A DNA stretch of 64,000 bases. Source: Streptomyces sp. AC512_CC834. GTDB lineage: Bacteria > Actinomycetota > Actinomycetes > Streptomycetales > Streptomycetaceae. The DNA is taken from NCBI RefSeq assembly GCF_019049325.1, contig NZ_JAGMUO010000023.1:101040-165039 (forward strand). The letters run 5' to 3'. The notes below the pieces were generated by a model. That model did not search any database. It had not been told where the DNA came from and saw only the letters and a list, made by a program, of their open reading frames with translations. Both the position numbers and the translations under genes were made by a program. Below, in pieces: positions 8,556 to 19,334 of this stretch. Each line of letters opens with the position of its first letter. Position 1 is the first letter of the stretch.

Positions 8556-9857
8556 TCAGTTCCAGGTGCGGGCGCGCAGCGGCATGCCCGAGCCGCCCGA
8601 GTCCGGGGTCCTCACAGCGAGGACCTGGTTGACGCCGATGCGGTTGCGTTCGAAGGCGAGCGCGGAGGCGGCCATGTACAACTGCCAGACACGGGCGCGG
8701 CCGGGGGTGACGAGCCGGGTGGCCGTCGTCCAGCCGGCCTCCAGGTTGGTGACCCAGCGGCGCAGCGTGAGCGCGTAGTGCTCGCGGATCGACTCCACGT
8801 CGCGCACCTCGAACCCGGCGCGCTCCAGTTGGGTGACGGTGGTGCCGACGGGGGCCAGTTCGCCGTCGGGGAAGACGTAGGCGTCGATGAACGCGTCGAC
8901 GTTGTAGGCGGCTTCGTCCCCCTGGGGCCTGCGGGCGATCTGGTGGTTCAGCAGCCGTCCGCCGGGCTTGAGGAGCCGGTGCAGGTCGGTGGCGTACTCC
9001 AGGTAGCGCTCGGCGCCGACGTGCTCGGCCATGCCGATGGAGGAGATCGCGTCGTACGGCCCGTCGGCGACGTCCCGGTAGTCCTGGACGCGGATCTCCA
9101 CCCGGTCGGTGAGCCCCTCGTCGGCGACGCGCTTGCGGCCGTACGCGGCCTGCTCGTGGGACAGGGTCACGCCGACGACGCTCACGCCGTGCTCGCGGGC
9201 GGCGTGGATCGCCATGGAGCCCCAGCCGCAGCCCACGTCGAGCAGCCGCTGACCGGGGCTCAGGCCCAGCTTGCGGCTGACGAGTTCGAGCTTGTCGCGC
9301 TGGGCGTCCTCCAGGGTGCCGCCGTCGGCGGGCAGGGCAGGCCAGTAGGCGCAGGAGTACACCATCGACGGGCCGAGGACGAGTTCGTAGAAGTCGTTGC
9401 CGACGTCGTAGTGGTGGCTGATGGCTCGCCTGTCACTGCGCTTGGTGTGCAGGTGACCGCGGGCCCGGCGGACCTCCTCCGGCGGCGGGGCGGGCGGCAG
9501 CGGCGGCCCCGCGAGCTTCGCCAGCCCGCGTACGGCGGCCCTGACCTCGGGGTCGCGCAGCGCCTCGACCAGACCGCGGGCGTCCTCGCCGCGCTCCCAG
9601 ATGAGGCCGGCCATCAGACCGAGGGCGGTGTAGAGGTCACCGTCGATGTCGACGTCCCCGGCCACCCAGGCGCGGGCCAGGCCCAGTTCACCCGGCTTGA
9701 ACAACAGGCGGCGCAGGGCCCTGCGGTTACGGACGACGAGAGTCGGCGCGCCCGGTGGGCCCGCCTGCGAACCGTCCCAGGCGCGGATGCGCACCGGGAG
9801 CGGTGTTCCCAGCAACTGTTCGAAGAGGTTCTGCAGCCGCAGCGCGGCGTCAGCCAT
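8556..9857 (-). CDS. cfa: Cyclopropane-fatty-acyl-phospholipid synthase family methyltransferase
   Basis: 433 aa from the ATG at 9857, chosen because GGAGG lies 5 nt ahead; the in-frame start at 9899 has none. It transfers the methyl carbon of SAM to double bonds of membrane phospholipid acyl chains. SAM-binding motif LLDVGCGWGSMAIHAA (about residue 215), GVTLSHEQAAY, the family signature YDVGNDFYELVLGPSMVYSCAYW before it, and GMAEHVGAERYLEY and LLNHQIARRP after it. The N-terminal ~100 residues match the CFA lipid-binding region. It is a single gene ending in the 8509-8548 terminator. Confidence 0.93.
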   Translation of the reverse strand: MADAALRLQNLFEQLLGTPLPVRIRAWDGSQAGPPGAPTLVVRNRRALRRLLFKPGELGLARAWVAGDVDIDGDLYTALGLMAGLIWERGEDARGLVEALRDPEVRAAVRGLAKLAGPPLPPAPPPEEVRRARGHLHTKRSDRRAISHHYDVGNDFYELVLGPSMVYSCAYWPALPADGGTLEDAQRDKLELVSRKLGLSPGQRLLDVGCGWGSMAIHAAREHGVSVVGVTLSHEQAAYGRKRVADEGLTDRVEIRVQDYRDVADGPYDAISSIGMAEHVGAERYLEYATDLHRLLKPGGRLLNHQIARRPQGDEAAYNVDAFIDAYVFPDGELAPVGTTVTQLERAGFEVRDVESIREHYALTLRRWVTNLEAGWTTATRLVTPGRARVWQLYMAASALAFERNRIGVNQVLAVRTPDSGGSGMPLRARTWN

Positions 9858-9972
9858 GGCGTCCTCCGTGACGAGCGATCCCGGAATGTCCAACACCACG
9901 TAAACACCTGGGAGCCCCCCTTACAGTCCCCGGCGCGCGTTACGACTCGGCAAAATAGCTGTACACACCAAC

Positions 9973-10021
9973 GGACTTGAACGGAGGACTTGAACGGAGG
10001 ACTTGAACGGGGACTTGAACG
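9973..10021. repeat. Tandem 13-bp repeat, almost four copies
   Basis: GGACTTGAACGGA repeats head to tail (third copy shortened, fourth partial) in the gap between cfa (starts 9857) and the end of the NADH dehydrogenase gene. It looks like replication slippage. No role is apparent. Confidence 0.85.
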
Positions 10022-10024
10022 CAG

Positions 10025-10070
10025 CCCGAAGGGGCCGCCCGCACCACGGATGGCGGGCGGCCCCTTCGGG
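10025..10070 (-). terminator. Terminator downstream of ndh
   Basis: A perfect 18-bp GC-rich stem (10025-10042 with 10053-10070) with a 10-nt loop, 62 bp past the ndh stop on the minus strand. There is no U-run, as is common in Streptomyces. Confidence 0.78.
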
Positions 10071-10132
10071 GTACTGCGGGTACTGCCGGTCCTGCGAGTC
10101 CTGCGGGGGCTACGCCCCCGGTCGGCCGGAGG

Positions 10133-11557
10133 TCAGGAGGCCTTCGCCTCGGTCTTCTCCGGCTTCGTGGCCTTCGCGGCCTTCTCACCCTGGTCGGCGG
10201 CCTTGGGCGCGGCGGCCTTCGGCGCCGGCTTGGCCGCCTCGTAGAACTCCTCGCGCGGGGTCTCCATCGCGCCGAGGGAGACGACCTCGCGCTTGAGGAA
10301 CATGCCGAGCGTCCAGTCCGCGAAGACGCGGATCTTCCGGTTCCAGGTCGGCATGGCCATGCCGTGGTAGCCGCGGTGCATGTACCAGGCGAGACGACCC
10401 TTGACCTTGATCTTCATCTTGCCCATGACGATCATGGCGACGCCCTTGTGCAGGCCGAGACCCGCCACCGCGCCCTTGTTGGCGTGGCTGTACTCCTTCT
10501 GCGGGAAGCCCCGCATGCCGGAGATCACGTTGTCGCCGAGGACCTTGGCCTGGCGCAGCGCGTGCTGGGCGTTGGGCGGGCACCAGGCGTTCTCGTTGCC
10601 CGCCTTGCGGCCGACGAGGTCCGGGACCTGGGCGTTGTCGCCCGCGGCCCAGATGTAGTCGGTGCCCTGGACCTGGAGGGTCGCCGCGGTGTCGACGTGG
10701 CCGCGCGGTCCCAGCGGCAGACCGAAGCGGGAGAGCACCGGGTTGGGCTTGACGCCGGCCGTCCACACGATCGTGTTGGAGTCGACCTCGAGCCCGTTCT
10801 TGAGCACCACGTGGCCGTCGACGCAGGAGTCCATGGAGGTGGACAGGTAGACCTCGACGCCGCGGCTCTCGAGGTGCTCCTTGCCGTACTGGCCGAGCTT
10901 GGGACCGACCTCGGGGAGGATCTTGTCGGCGGCGTCCACCAGGACGAAGCGCATGTCCTCGCGGGAGACGTTGTTGTAGTACTTGGCCGCGTCGCGGGCC
11001 ATGTCCTCGACCTCACCGATGGTCTCCGCGCCGGCGAAGCCGCCGCCGACGAAGACGAAGGTGAGCGCCTTGCGGCGGATCTCCTCGTCGGTGGTGGAGG
11101 CGGCCTTGTCGAGCTGCTCCAGGACGTGGTTGCGCAGCCCGATGGACTCCTCGATGCCCTTCATGCCGATGCCCTGCTCGGCGAGGCCGGGGATCGGGAA
11201 GGTGCGGGAGACCGCGCCCATCGCGATGACCAGGTAGTCGAACGGCAGCTCGTACGCCTCGCCCACCAGGGGGGCGATCGTGGCGACCTTGCGGTCCTGG
11301 TCGATGGTGGTGACCCGGCCGGTGAGGACCTCCGCCTTCGGAAGCACGCGCCGCAGGGGGACGACGACGTGCCGCGGGGAGATGCTGCCGGCGGCGGCTT
11401 CGGGGAGGAAGGGCTGGTAGGTCATGTACGACCGCGGGTCGACGACGGTGACGGTCGCCTCGCCGTAACGCATCTTCTTCTGGATGCGTCGAGCTGCGTA
11501 CAGGCCTACGTACCCACCGCCTACTACGAGGATCCTGGGACGCTCCGTGGTGCTCAT
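10133..11557 (-). CDS. ndh: Type II NADH dehydrogenase (NADH:quinone oxidoreductase)
   Basis: 474 aa. It is a single-subunit, non-proton-pumping respiratory enzyme that passes electrons from NADH through FAD to menaquinone at the inner membrane face. FAD site ILVVGGGYVGLYAARRI (9-25) and NADH site FVFVGGGFAGAETIGEVE (about 168-185). IWAAGDNAQVPD binds FAD, and AYMTYQPFLPEAAAG and the C-terminal amphipathic part fit NDH-2. The last ~35 residues are a charged Ala/Lys/Glu-rich tail. A Rex-type operator lies 307 bp upstream of the ATG, which implies redox (NADH/NAD+) control. A strong hairpin follows the stop. Confidence 0.95.
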   Translation of the reverse strand: MSTTERPRILVVGGGYVGLYAARRIQKKMRYGEATVTVVDPRSYMTYQPFLPEAAAGSISPRHVVVPLRRVLPKAEVLTGRVTTIDQDRKVATIAPLVGEAYELPFDYLVIAMGAVSRTFPIPGLAEQGIGMKGIEESIGLRNHVLEQLDKAASTTDEEIRRKALTFVFVGGGFAGAETIGEVEDMARDAAKYYNNVSREDMRFVLVDAADKILPEVGPKLGQYGKEHLESRGVEVYLSTSMDSCVDGHVVLKNGLEVDSNTIVWTAGVKPNPVLSRFGLPLGPRGHVDTAATLQVQGTDYIWAAGDNAQVPDLVGRKAGNENAWCPPNAQHALRQAKVLGDNVISGMRGFPQKEYSHANKGAVAGLGLHKGVAMIVMGKMKIKVKGRLAWYMHRGYHGMAMPTWNRKIRVFADWTLGMFLKREVVSLGAMETPREEFYEAAKPAPKAAAPKAADQGEKAAKATKPEKTEAKAS

Positions 11558-11863
11558 GCCATCGAGTATCCACCCGGTTGAGGGGGGTGGTTCGTGCGCC
11601 CCTTCACAAGCTTGGGTGCCGCCTGTGCTACCATCCGCCGCTCACGTGACGGAGATCATGGCGGGCGACGGAACCAGCCTGTAGAGGACCCCGTTGTCAA
11701 TGCCGCGTGAGCTGCACCTCCGCGCTTCCGGGACGGTGGACCACCGCCCCGTGAGGGCGCTGCGGGATCCCTTCGGGACACCGTCCTGAACACGTTCAAA
11801 GGGCAGTTGAAACCCCAAAAGGGTCAACGAGGGCGCTCCCGTCGTCCGCCAGGGCCCAATTCC
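11558..11863 (-). promoter_or_regulatory. Long untranslated region between Rex site and ndh
   Basis: 306 bp without a supportable gene. It contains the GC palindrome-like stretch around 11765-11790 (CGGGATCCCTTCGGGA) and several possible stems. If the promoter overlaps the Rex operator, this would be an ndh leader of nearly 300 nt. Alternatively a second promoter lies inside; a TTGACA occurs at about 11695-11700 on the minus strand, but with no well-placed -10. Confidence 0.4.
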
Positions 11864-11881
11864 TTGTGAAGAACTTCACGA
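11864..11881. promoter_or_regulatory. Rex operator (ROP site) upstream of ndh
   Basis: TTGTGAAGAACTTCACGA matches the Rex consensus TTGTGAANNNNTTCACAA at 13 of 14 specified positions. It lies between the end of ppx and the ndh gene. Rex is the NADH/NAD+-sensing repressor of respiratory genes in Streptomyces. A type II NADH dehydrogenase downstream is a typical target, so the assignment is supported by motif and context. Confidence 0.85.
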
Positions 11882-11962
11882 ACTTTCCCGACGCGACGTC
11901 ACCGAGGGGCCCCGAGAGGCCCCCCGACGCCCGCTCAATCGTTGTCCGTCCTGCTCAGACCG

Positions 11963-12919
11963 CTACCGCGGGATGCCCTGCGCGACCGACCACGCGATGC
12001 CGTCGAGGATGTCGTGCTCGCTCACGACGACCTCCTCGGCGCCCGTCCGCTCCATGATCGAGAGCAGCACCAGGGCCCCGGCCGCGATCACGTCGACCCG
12101 GCCCGGGTGCATGGAGGGGACCGCCGCGCGCTCGGCGTGGGTGGAGCGCAGCAGCCAGCCGGTGATCTCCCGGACCCGGTCGCGGGAGACCCGGGAGTGG
12201 TGGATGACCGCCGAGTCGTACTCCGGCAGCTCCTGCGCGATCGCGGACACCGTCGTCACGGACCCGGCAAGACCCACCAGCGTGCGCGCCTCGCGCAGCG
12301 GCACCGTCTGTCCGGCGAGGTCCAGGGCGGCCTCGATGTCGGCCCGCATCGCCGCGACCTGCGCCTCGGTGGGCGGGTCGGTCACCGCGCCGTCGCGCAC
12401 CAGGTGCCGCTCGGTCATCCGGACACAGCCGACGTCCACGGAGCGGGCGGCGCGCACGTGGTCGTCGCCGACGACGAACTCGGTGGAGCCGCCGCCGATG
12501 TCGACGACCAGGTAGGGCTTGTCGAAGTGGTCCCGGCCGGCCAGTTCCTTCGTGGCGCCGGTGAAGGAGAACTCGGCCTCCTGGTCGCCCGAGATGACCT
12601 CCGGCTCCACGCCCAGGATGTCCAGCACCCCGCGCACGAAGTCGTCCCGGTTCTCCGCGTCCCGGGAGGCGGAGGTGGCCACGAAGCGCAGCCGCTCGAC
12701 GCCGTGCTCCTTGACGGCCTCGGCGTACTCGCGGCAGGCGGCGAACGTCCGCTCCAGCGCCTCGGGCGCCAGCCGCCCGGTGCGGTCGACGCCCTGGCCG
12801 AGCCGCACGATGGTCATCCGGCGGTCCAGGTCGGTCAGCTCACCGGTGGCCGGGGAGGCGTCCGCGACGAGCAGCCGGATGGAGTTCGTACCGCAGTCGA
12901 TGGCGGCGACACGGGTCAC
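11963..12919 (-). CDS. ppx: Ppx/GppA exopolyphosphatase-type phosphatase
   Basis: 318 aa, GTG start at 12919 overlapping the DUF501 stop (GTGA). It has the sugar-kinase/actin-fold motifs VAAIDCGTNSIRLLVAD (phosphate 1) and LVVDIGGGSTEFVVGDD (phosphate 2), with VGLAGSVTTVSAIAQ and DVIAAGALVLLSIM at the back. This family cleaves inorganic polyphosphate or the 5'-phosphate of pppGpp. The short length and missing C-terminal HD domain match the actinobacterial Ppx1/Ppx2 group. It is the last gene of the eno-ftsB-DUF501-ppx run, in which the last three genes overlap by 4 bp. Confidence 0.92.
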   Translation of the reverse strand: MTRVAAIDCGTNSIRLLVADASPATGELTDLDRRMTIVRLGQGVDRTGRLAPEALERTFAACREYAEAVKEHGVERLRFVATSASRDAENRDDFVRGVLDILGVEPEVISGDQEAEFSFTGATKELAGRDHFDKPYLVVDIGGGSTEFVVGDDHVRAARSVDVGCVRMTERHLVRDGAVTDPPTEAQVAAMRADIEAALDLAGQTVPLREARTLVGLAGSVTTVSAIAQELPEYDSAVIHHSRVSRDRVREITGWLLRSTHAERAAVPSMHPGRVDVIAAGALVLLSIMERTGAEEVVVSEHDILDGIAWSVAQGIPR

Positions 12920-13575
12920 TGGGCGTCCTCCTGGTCGGCCTGCCCGGCAGCCTGATCGGCCTGGCCGGCAGCCTGATCGGCCCGGTCAGCAGCCCGGTCG
13001 GCCCGGTCGGTGGGCGTCACGCACGGCCCTTTGCGCCACCACTCGGGCAGCATCGCGATCGCCTCGTCGCCCAGCGGATTGACGCCGGGACCGGCCGCCA
13101 GCGAGTGGGCGACCAGCACGTGCAGGCACTTCACACGGTCCGGCATGCCGCCCGCGCTCGGGAAGCCGGTCAGCTCCTCGATCTCGTCGCGGCGCCGGAT
13201 GTAGTCCTCGTGCGCGGCGCGGTAGGAGGCGGCCAGGACAGGGTCGGTGCCCAGCCGCTCGGTCATCTCCTTCATCACGCCGTTCGCCTCCAGCGTGCCG
13301 ATCGCGGAGGCCGCCTTCGGGCACGTCAGGTAGTACAGCGTCGGGAAGGGCGTGCCGTCGGGCAGCCGCGGTGCGGTCTCCACGACGTCCGGCTGTCCGC
13401 ACGGGCAGCGGTGCGCGATGGCGCGCAGACCGCGCGGGGGCCGTCCGAGCTGCTGCTTGAAGGCCGCCACGTCCGCGTCGGTCGGCTCGGTGCGCGGGGT
13501 GGTCGGCGGGGGATTCTGCATGACTGTCTTCTGCTGGTCTTCCTGTTGGGTCATGTCCGGCGCGGTCGGGTTCAC
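12916..13575 (-). CDS. DUF501 family protein
   Basis: 219 aa, GTG start at 13575 overlapping the stop of the FtsB-like gene. The core (about 40-185) has the conserved HRCPCGQPDVVETAPRLPDG, FPTLYYLTCP, SAIGTLEANGVMKEM and GGMPDRVKCLHVLVAHSLA stretches of DUF501. The Cys/His residues there suggest a metal site. No function is established, but the position between ftsB/divIC and ppx is conserved in actinobacteria. The tail after residue ~190 is a seven-residue repeat (DQAAGQA) coded by a 21-bp tandem repeat, which probably varies between strains. Confidence 0.85.
   Translation of the reverse strand: MNPTAPDMTQQEDQQKTVMQNPPPTTPRTEPTDADVAAFKQQLGRPPRGLRAIAHRCPCGQPDVVETAPRLPDGTPFPTLYYLTCPKAASAIGTLEANGVMKEMTERLGTDPVLAASYRAAHEDYIRRRDEIEELTGFPSAGGMPDRVKCLHVLVAHSLAAGPGVNPLGDEAIAMLPEWWRKGPCVTPTDRADRAADRADQAAGQADQAAGQADQEDAQ
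12930..13010. repeat. 21-bp tandem repeat coding the C-terminal tail of the DUF501 protein
   Basis: Almost four copies of a 21-bp unit (starting 12930, 12951, 12972 and 12993) give the heptad Ala/Asp/Gln tail. The reading frame is kept, so gain or loss of units would only change tail length. Confidence 0.85.
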
Positions 13576-14054
13576 TGCCGGCCGGCGGCGGCGTCGGCCT
13601 TGTCGACCCCGTCCCAGACGCTCCGGTACCAGGGACGGTCGGCGGCACCGAGTTCGGCGCGTGCCTGCTTGGCCGCGTCCGGGTCGACGACGACGAACCC
13701 CGTCTCCCCGGGCATCACGTAGTGCAGCCGCAGCCGGATCTGCTGCTCGGCGTAGGCGTCGTCCTGCCAGCGTGCCTTGAGGTCGCGCAGGTCCTCGACC
13801 CGGTCGCGGGTCTCCTGCTGCTCCCGCTGGAGGTCGGCGATCTCGGCGCGCTGGGCGACGTACTGCCGTATCGGATAGGCGAGCGCCACGACGAGCGAGC
13901 AGAGCACCATCGCGAGCAGCGCGGCCCGGCCGGTCAGCCGGGAGCGACGGGCCTGGCGCTTGGTCTGCGAGCGGTAGACCCGGGCCGCGGTCTGTTCCCC
14001 GATGATCCGGATCCTGGTCGCGGTGGAGAAACGGTCCCGGTCCTTCACCGCCAT
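13572..14054 (-). CDS. FtsB/DivIC-like septum formation initiator
   Basis: 160 aa from the ATG at 14054. A basic cytoplasmic N-terminus (about 1-45) is followed by one membrane helix (AALLAMVLCSLVVALAYPI) and an extracytoplasmic coiled coil (QRAEIADLQREQQETRDRVEDL). The conserved DDAYAEQQIRLRLHYVMPGETGFVV closes the DivIC/FtsB domain. The protein bridges FtsQ/FtsL-type partners at the division septum. It follows eno in the same direction, as in other actinobacteria, and its stop overlaps the DUF501 start. In Streptomyces it would act mainly in sporulation septation (family knowledge). Confidence 0.9.
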   Translation of the reverse strand: MAVKDRDRFSTATRIRIIGEQTAARVYRSQTKRQARRSRLTGRAALLAMVLCSLVVALAYPIRQYVAQRAEIADLQREQQETRDRVEDLRDLKARWQDDAYAEQQIRLRLHYVMPGETGFVVVDPDAAKQARAELGAADRPWYRSVWDGVDKADAAAGRQ

Positions 14055-14091
14055 GTCTGTCCCCGCCTCCGCCTTCACGTCGTCATACGTG

Positions 14092-14136
14092 CGTACGTCC
14101 CCGCACACGGTACGGGACCGAGTACGGGGACGTACG
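14092..14136. terminator. Inverted repeat between eno and the ftsB-like gene
   Basis: Arms at 14092-14103 and 14125-14136 pair perfectly over 12 bp (CGTACGTCCCCG) with a 21-nt loop. The position just after the eno stop suggests a terminator or attenuator separating highly expressed eno from the division gene. No U-run follows. Confidence 0.6.
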
Positions 14137-14162
14137 TACGACGCTGCCTACGACGGCGGCGC

Positions 14163-15521
<1,359 letters not shown>

Positions 15522-15533
15522 CTAACCGGCTCC

Positions 15534-15618
15534 GGGCGATCGGCCAGCCGATCGCCCACCCGCTGGACAGAACCGAGAGTAAATTGTTTCCGAACGGAAC
15601 AAAGACGTTTCCGGAAAC
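15534..15618. promoter_or_regulatory. Inverted repeats in the eno upstream region
   Basis: The eno upstream region holds a 10-bp hairpin (15534-15543 with 15548-15557). It also has two related dyads, GTTTCCGAACGGAAC (15586-15600) and the perfect palindrome GTTTCCGGAAAC (15607-15618), about two turns apart. Their placement 90-170 bp before eno suggests promoter-associated operator sites. No regulator can be named. Confidence 0.45.
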
Positions 15619-15639
15619 AGCACCCGAATCGGGGGCGCA

Positions 15640-15684
15640 AAAATCCCGCCCCGGTGCGTACGGGGGAACACGCACCGGGGCGGG
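15640..15684 (-). terminator. Intrinsic terminator of rpfA
   Basis: A perfect 15-bp stem (15645-15659 with 15670-15684) with a 10-nt loop is followed on the minus strand by ATTTTT. It starts 19 bp after the rpfA stop. This is one of the few hairpins here with a proper U-run. Confidence 0.9.
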
Positions 15685-15702
15685 AGTCGCGGGGGCCGCC
15701 GC

Positions 15703-16612
<910 letters not shown>

Positions 16613-16791
16613 TGTTCCCGTACGGCCGCTGGCAGGATTCGGCGTTGCGGCTGTCGGGGCCCGCGGTGGCGAGCGGTCATGACCGTAGACACGCGCTCCG
16701 CGGATTTTCAAAGACGATCACGGCTTCTGAGACCTATCTCTCACGAGATCCAAAACGGACATACGGTCTCTAACCGTGACGTGAACTCCCT

Positions 16792-17847
16792 CTACTTTTC
16801 GCCCGATTCGCCCGCGACCGTGAGTGTCTGACCGGGCAGGATGTGGTCGGGGTCCGCACCGACGACCCGCTCGTTGTCGGCGTACAGCGCACGCCATCCG
16901 CCGTCGACGCCAAAGGAGTCGGCGATGGCCCAGAGACTGTCGCCGGAGCGGACGATGTACGAGCCTCCGTCGGCCTCCCGCGAATCATCGTCACGCGAGG
17001 CGTGCCGCCCCGCCGCGTTGTCCGTGAGGCCCCGCTTCACCGTGTTCTCGTCGGCACTGTCGCCGCGATGGCGGCCCGCACCGGACGTGCCGTCGGTGCC
17101 CTCCGGTTCGGCACTCGCCGAGGAGTCGGTTTCCGGCGATGTGCCCGGCTTGGCGGTTTGGTCCGCATCGTCGGACGGGGCGTCAGAAGCGGACGAGGAG
17201 GGTGAGGAAGAGGGCGAAGGGGACGAAGGGGATCCTTCGGAAGCCGACTCCGGCGCCTCGGATGACTCGGATGACTCGGACGTCTGGGACGACTCGGGCT
17301 TTTCCGTGCTGGCGGGCGATTCGGACGACTTGGACGTGTCCGTGTCCGTGCCCGTCTCCCCCGAGGTGTCCGAGGAATCCGAGGTGTCCGAGGAATCCGA
17401 GGTGTCCGGGGTGTCCGAACCCTCCGACGCGCCGTCACCGGCCGCGTCCGAGCCACTGTCCGTGAGCCCCGAGTCGTTGCCCAGACCCGCCAGCAGGCCG
17501 CAGGTCGGCCAGGCGGCGATGCCCTGGTCCGCGTGTATCTTCTCGGCGATTCTTATCTGCTGGGAGCGACTGGCCTGGTCGGCGCTGGGCGCGTACTCCA
17601 GACCGCCGTACTGCTCCCAGGCCTCCTGCGACAACTGCAGACCGCCGTAGTACCCGTTGCCGCTGTTCTGGCTCCAGGCGCCGCCGGTCTCGCACTGGGC
17701 GACCTGGTCCCAGTTCGCCGAGTCGGCCGCGTGGGCGCCGGTGGCGCCGAGCAGCGGGATCGCGATGGCGGAGCCGGTCACTCCGGCGGCGACGACCAGG
17801 GCGGGAGCCTGGCGGGGGCGACGGTGACGACCGTTCCCGGAGAGCAT
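16792..17847 (-). CDS. rpfC: Resuscitation-promoting factor with long Ser/Asp-rich linker and LysM (RpfC type)
   Basis: 351 aa from the ATG at 17847. This start aligns MLSGNGRHRRPRQAP with the RpfA start and has AAAGG ahead; a GTG 15 nt upstream is possible. Signal peptide through about residue 40. The Rpf domain starts SANWDQVAQCETGGAWSQNSG with the catalytic Glu. A ~160-residue linker of Ser, Asp, Thr, Glu and Pro follows, then a basic patch. The C-terminal LysM is SYIVRSGDSLWAIADSFGVDGG...HILPGQTL. Role as RpfA. The much longer acidic linker may span or anchor within the wall. No riboswitch fits in its 143-bp upstream gap. Confidence 0.93.
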   Translation of the reverse strand: MLSGNGRHRRPRQAPALVVAAGVTGSAIAIPLLGATGAHAADSANWDQVAQCETGGAWSQNSGNGYYGGLQLSQEAWEQYGGLEYAPSADQASRSQQIRIAEKIHADQGIAAWPTCGLLAGLGNDSGLTDSGSDAAGDGASEGSDTPDTSDSSDTSDSSDTSGETGTDTDTSKSSESPASTEKPESSQTSESSESSEAPESASEGSPSSPSPSSSPSSSASDAPSDDADQTAKPGTSPETDSSASAEPEGTDGTSGAGRHRGDSADENTVKRGLTDNAAGRHASRDDDSREADGGSYIVRSGDSLWAIADSFGVDGGWRALYADNERVVGADPDHILPGQTLTVAGESGEK

Positions 17848-17990
17848 GCGACGACCTTTCACGAGACGACGGGGACCGCGCGGCGGGTGATGCTGGGCGC
17901 CACGCTGATTCGTGAACGTATAGGCAGATGATCGCTTGTCACAAGTTCATGCCGCGCAGATCACGTGAAGATCACAGAGTTGAGCGCGTG

Positions 17991-19334
17991 TCACTTTTGC
18001 GTTGACGACGCAACGTTGTCGGTCGATGACGCGAACGGCGTGAACGATACGGGCAAGGTGCGCAGGCCTCGCATGATGAGCCCGCCGCGCCACCGGAGTT
18101 CGGCGGGGTCCGCGGCGAAGGCGAGGTCCGGCAGGCGGGTGAGGAGCGTGGCGAGCGCCGTCTGCCCCTCCAGCCGGGCGAGCGGGGCGCCGAGGCAGTA
18201 GTGGATGCCGTGGCCGTATCCCAGGTGCTGGCTGTCGCGGCGGGCGAGGTCCAGGGTGTCCGGCTCCGTGAATCGCTCCGGGTCCCGGTCGGCGGCGGCG
18301 AGGACGACGAGGACGGGATCGCCCGCCGCGACGTCCTGCCCGCCGACGGTCAGCGGCCGGGTGGCGAAGCGCCAGGTCGCCATCTCCACCGGGCCGTCGT
18401 AGCGCAGGAGTTCCTCGACGCCGGTCTCCAGCAGGCCGCGCTCACCGGCGGCGAGGGACGTCTGGAGCCGGGTTCGCTGCTCGGGGTGGGTGAGCAGGGC
18501 GTACACCCCGTTACCGATGAGGTTGACCGTGGTCTCGAAACCTGCGAAGAGCAGGATGAAGGCCATCGCGGCGACCTCGTTCTCGGTGAGGTGCTCGCCG
18601 TGGTCGGAGGCGCGGATCAGCCCGGAGACGAGGTCCTCGCCGGGGCCCGGCTCGGGCGGCAGCGCGGCGCGCTTGCGGTGGATGAGGTCGGCGAGATAGC
18701 CCCGCATCTTCTTCACCGACCGCGCGACCCCGCCCCGCGGTCCACCCCCGTGACGAATCATCATGCCCGCCCAGTCCCGGAAGTCGTCCTGGTCCTCGCG
18801 GGGTACGCCGAGCAGGTCGCAGATGGCGTAGATGGGCAGCGGGAAGGCGAACTCGTGGATCAGGTCGGCGGAGCCGGTGGCCGCGAACCGGCCGATGAGG
18901 TCGTCGGCCAGCTCCTGCACCCGGGGCGCGAACTCGGCGACCCGGCGGGGCGTGAACGCCTTGCTGACCAGGCGGCGCAGCCTGGTGTGGTCGGGCGGGT
19001 CGATGTTCAGCAGATGGGTCATCAACTCGGCCTTCCGCTCCCCCGGAATGCCGGTCTTGCCCTTGGCGTGCGCGGGCTCGTCGTGGTGCGCCGGGTTCTT
19101 GGACAGCCGCGGGTCGGCGAGGGCCTGCTTCGCGTCGGCATACCGGGTGACCAGCCAGGCCTCCACCCCGCTGGGCAGCCGGGTGCGGTGCACGGGGGCG
19201 TGTTCACGCAGCCAGGCGTACGCCGGGTAGGGGTCGCTCGCGAACTCCCAGGTGAACAGCTCGGGGACGGGACCGTCGGACGTGCGGTCGCCGGGGGCGG
19301 GCCGGTGGGCGGGGGCGGGCCGGTGGCCGCTCAC
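17991..19334 (-). CDS. Cytochrome P450 (CYP105-like class)
   Basis: 447 aa from the GTG at 19334, which overlaps the mazG stop (GTGA), so translation is probably coupled. Soluble bacterial P450: C-helix DHTRLRRLVSKAFTPRR, I-helix FILLFAGFETTVN with the oxygen-activating E-T-T in place of D-T, and K-helix EELLR. The heme loop HLGYGHGIHYCLGAPLAR has the Cys ligand, with Leu where Phe is usual. The first ~22 residues are a Pro/His-rich extension. No ferredoxin gene is nearby. The substrate is unknown; placing it beside a housecleaning pyrophosphatase is unusual but is the conserved arrangement as I remember it. Confidence 0.93.
   Translation of the reverse strand: MSGHRPAPAHRPAPGDRTSDGPVPELFTWEFASDPYPAYAWLREHAPVHRTRLPSGVEAWLVTRYADAKQALADPRLSKNPAHHDEPAHAKGKTGIPGERKAELMTHLLNIDPPDHTRLRRLVSKAFTPRRVAEFAPRVQELADDLIGRFAATGSADLIHEFAFPLPIYAICDLLGVPREDQDDFRDWAGMMIRHGGGPRGGVARSVKKMRGYLADLIHRKRAALPPEPGPGEDLVSGLIRASDHGEHLTENEVAAMAFILLFAGFETTVNLIGNGVYALLTHPEQRTRLQTSLAAGERGLLETGVEELLRYDGPVEMATWRFATRPLTVGGQDVAAGDPVLVVLAAADRDPERFTEPDTLDLARRDSQHLGYGHGIHYCLGAPLARLEGQTALATLLTRLPDLAFAADPAELRWRGGLIMRGLRTLPVSFTPFASSTDNVASSTQK

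Noticed and set aside
17930..17990. Possible Crp or other operator (GTGATCTTCAC, TTGTGACAAG) upstream of rpfC
   Set aside because: Half-site spacing does not fit the Streptomyces Crp consensus, and no second conserved arm was found.
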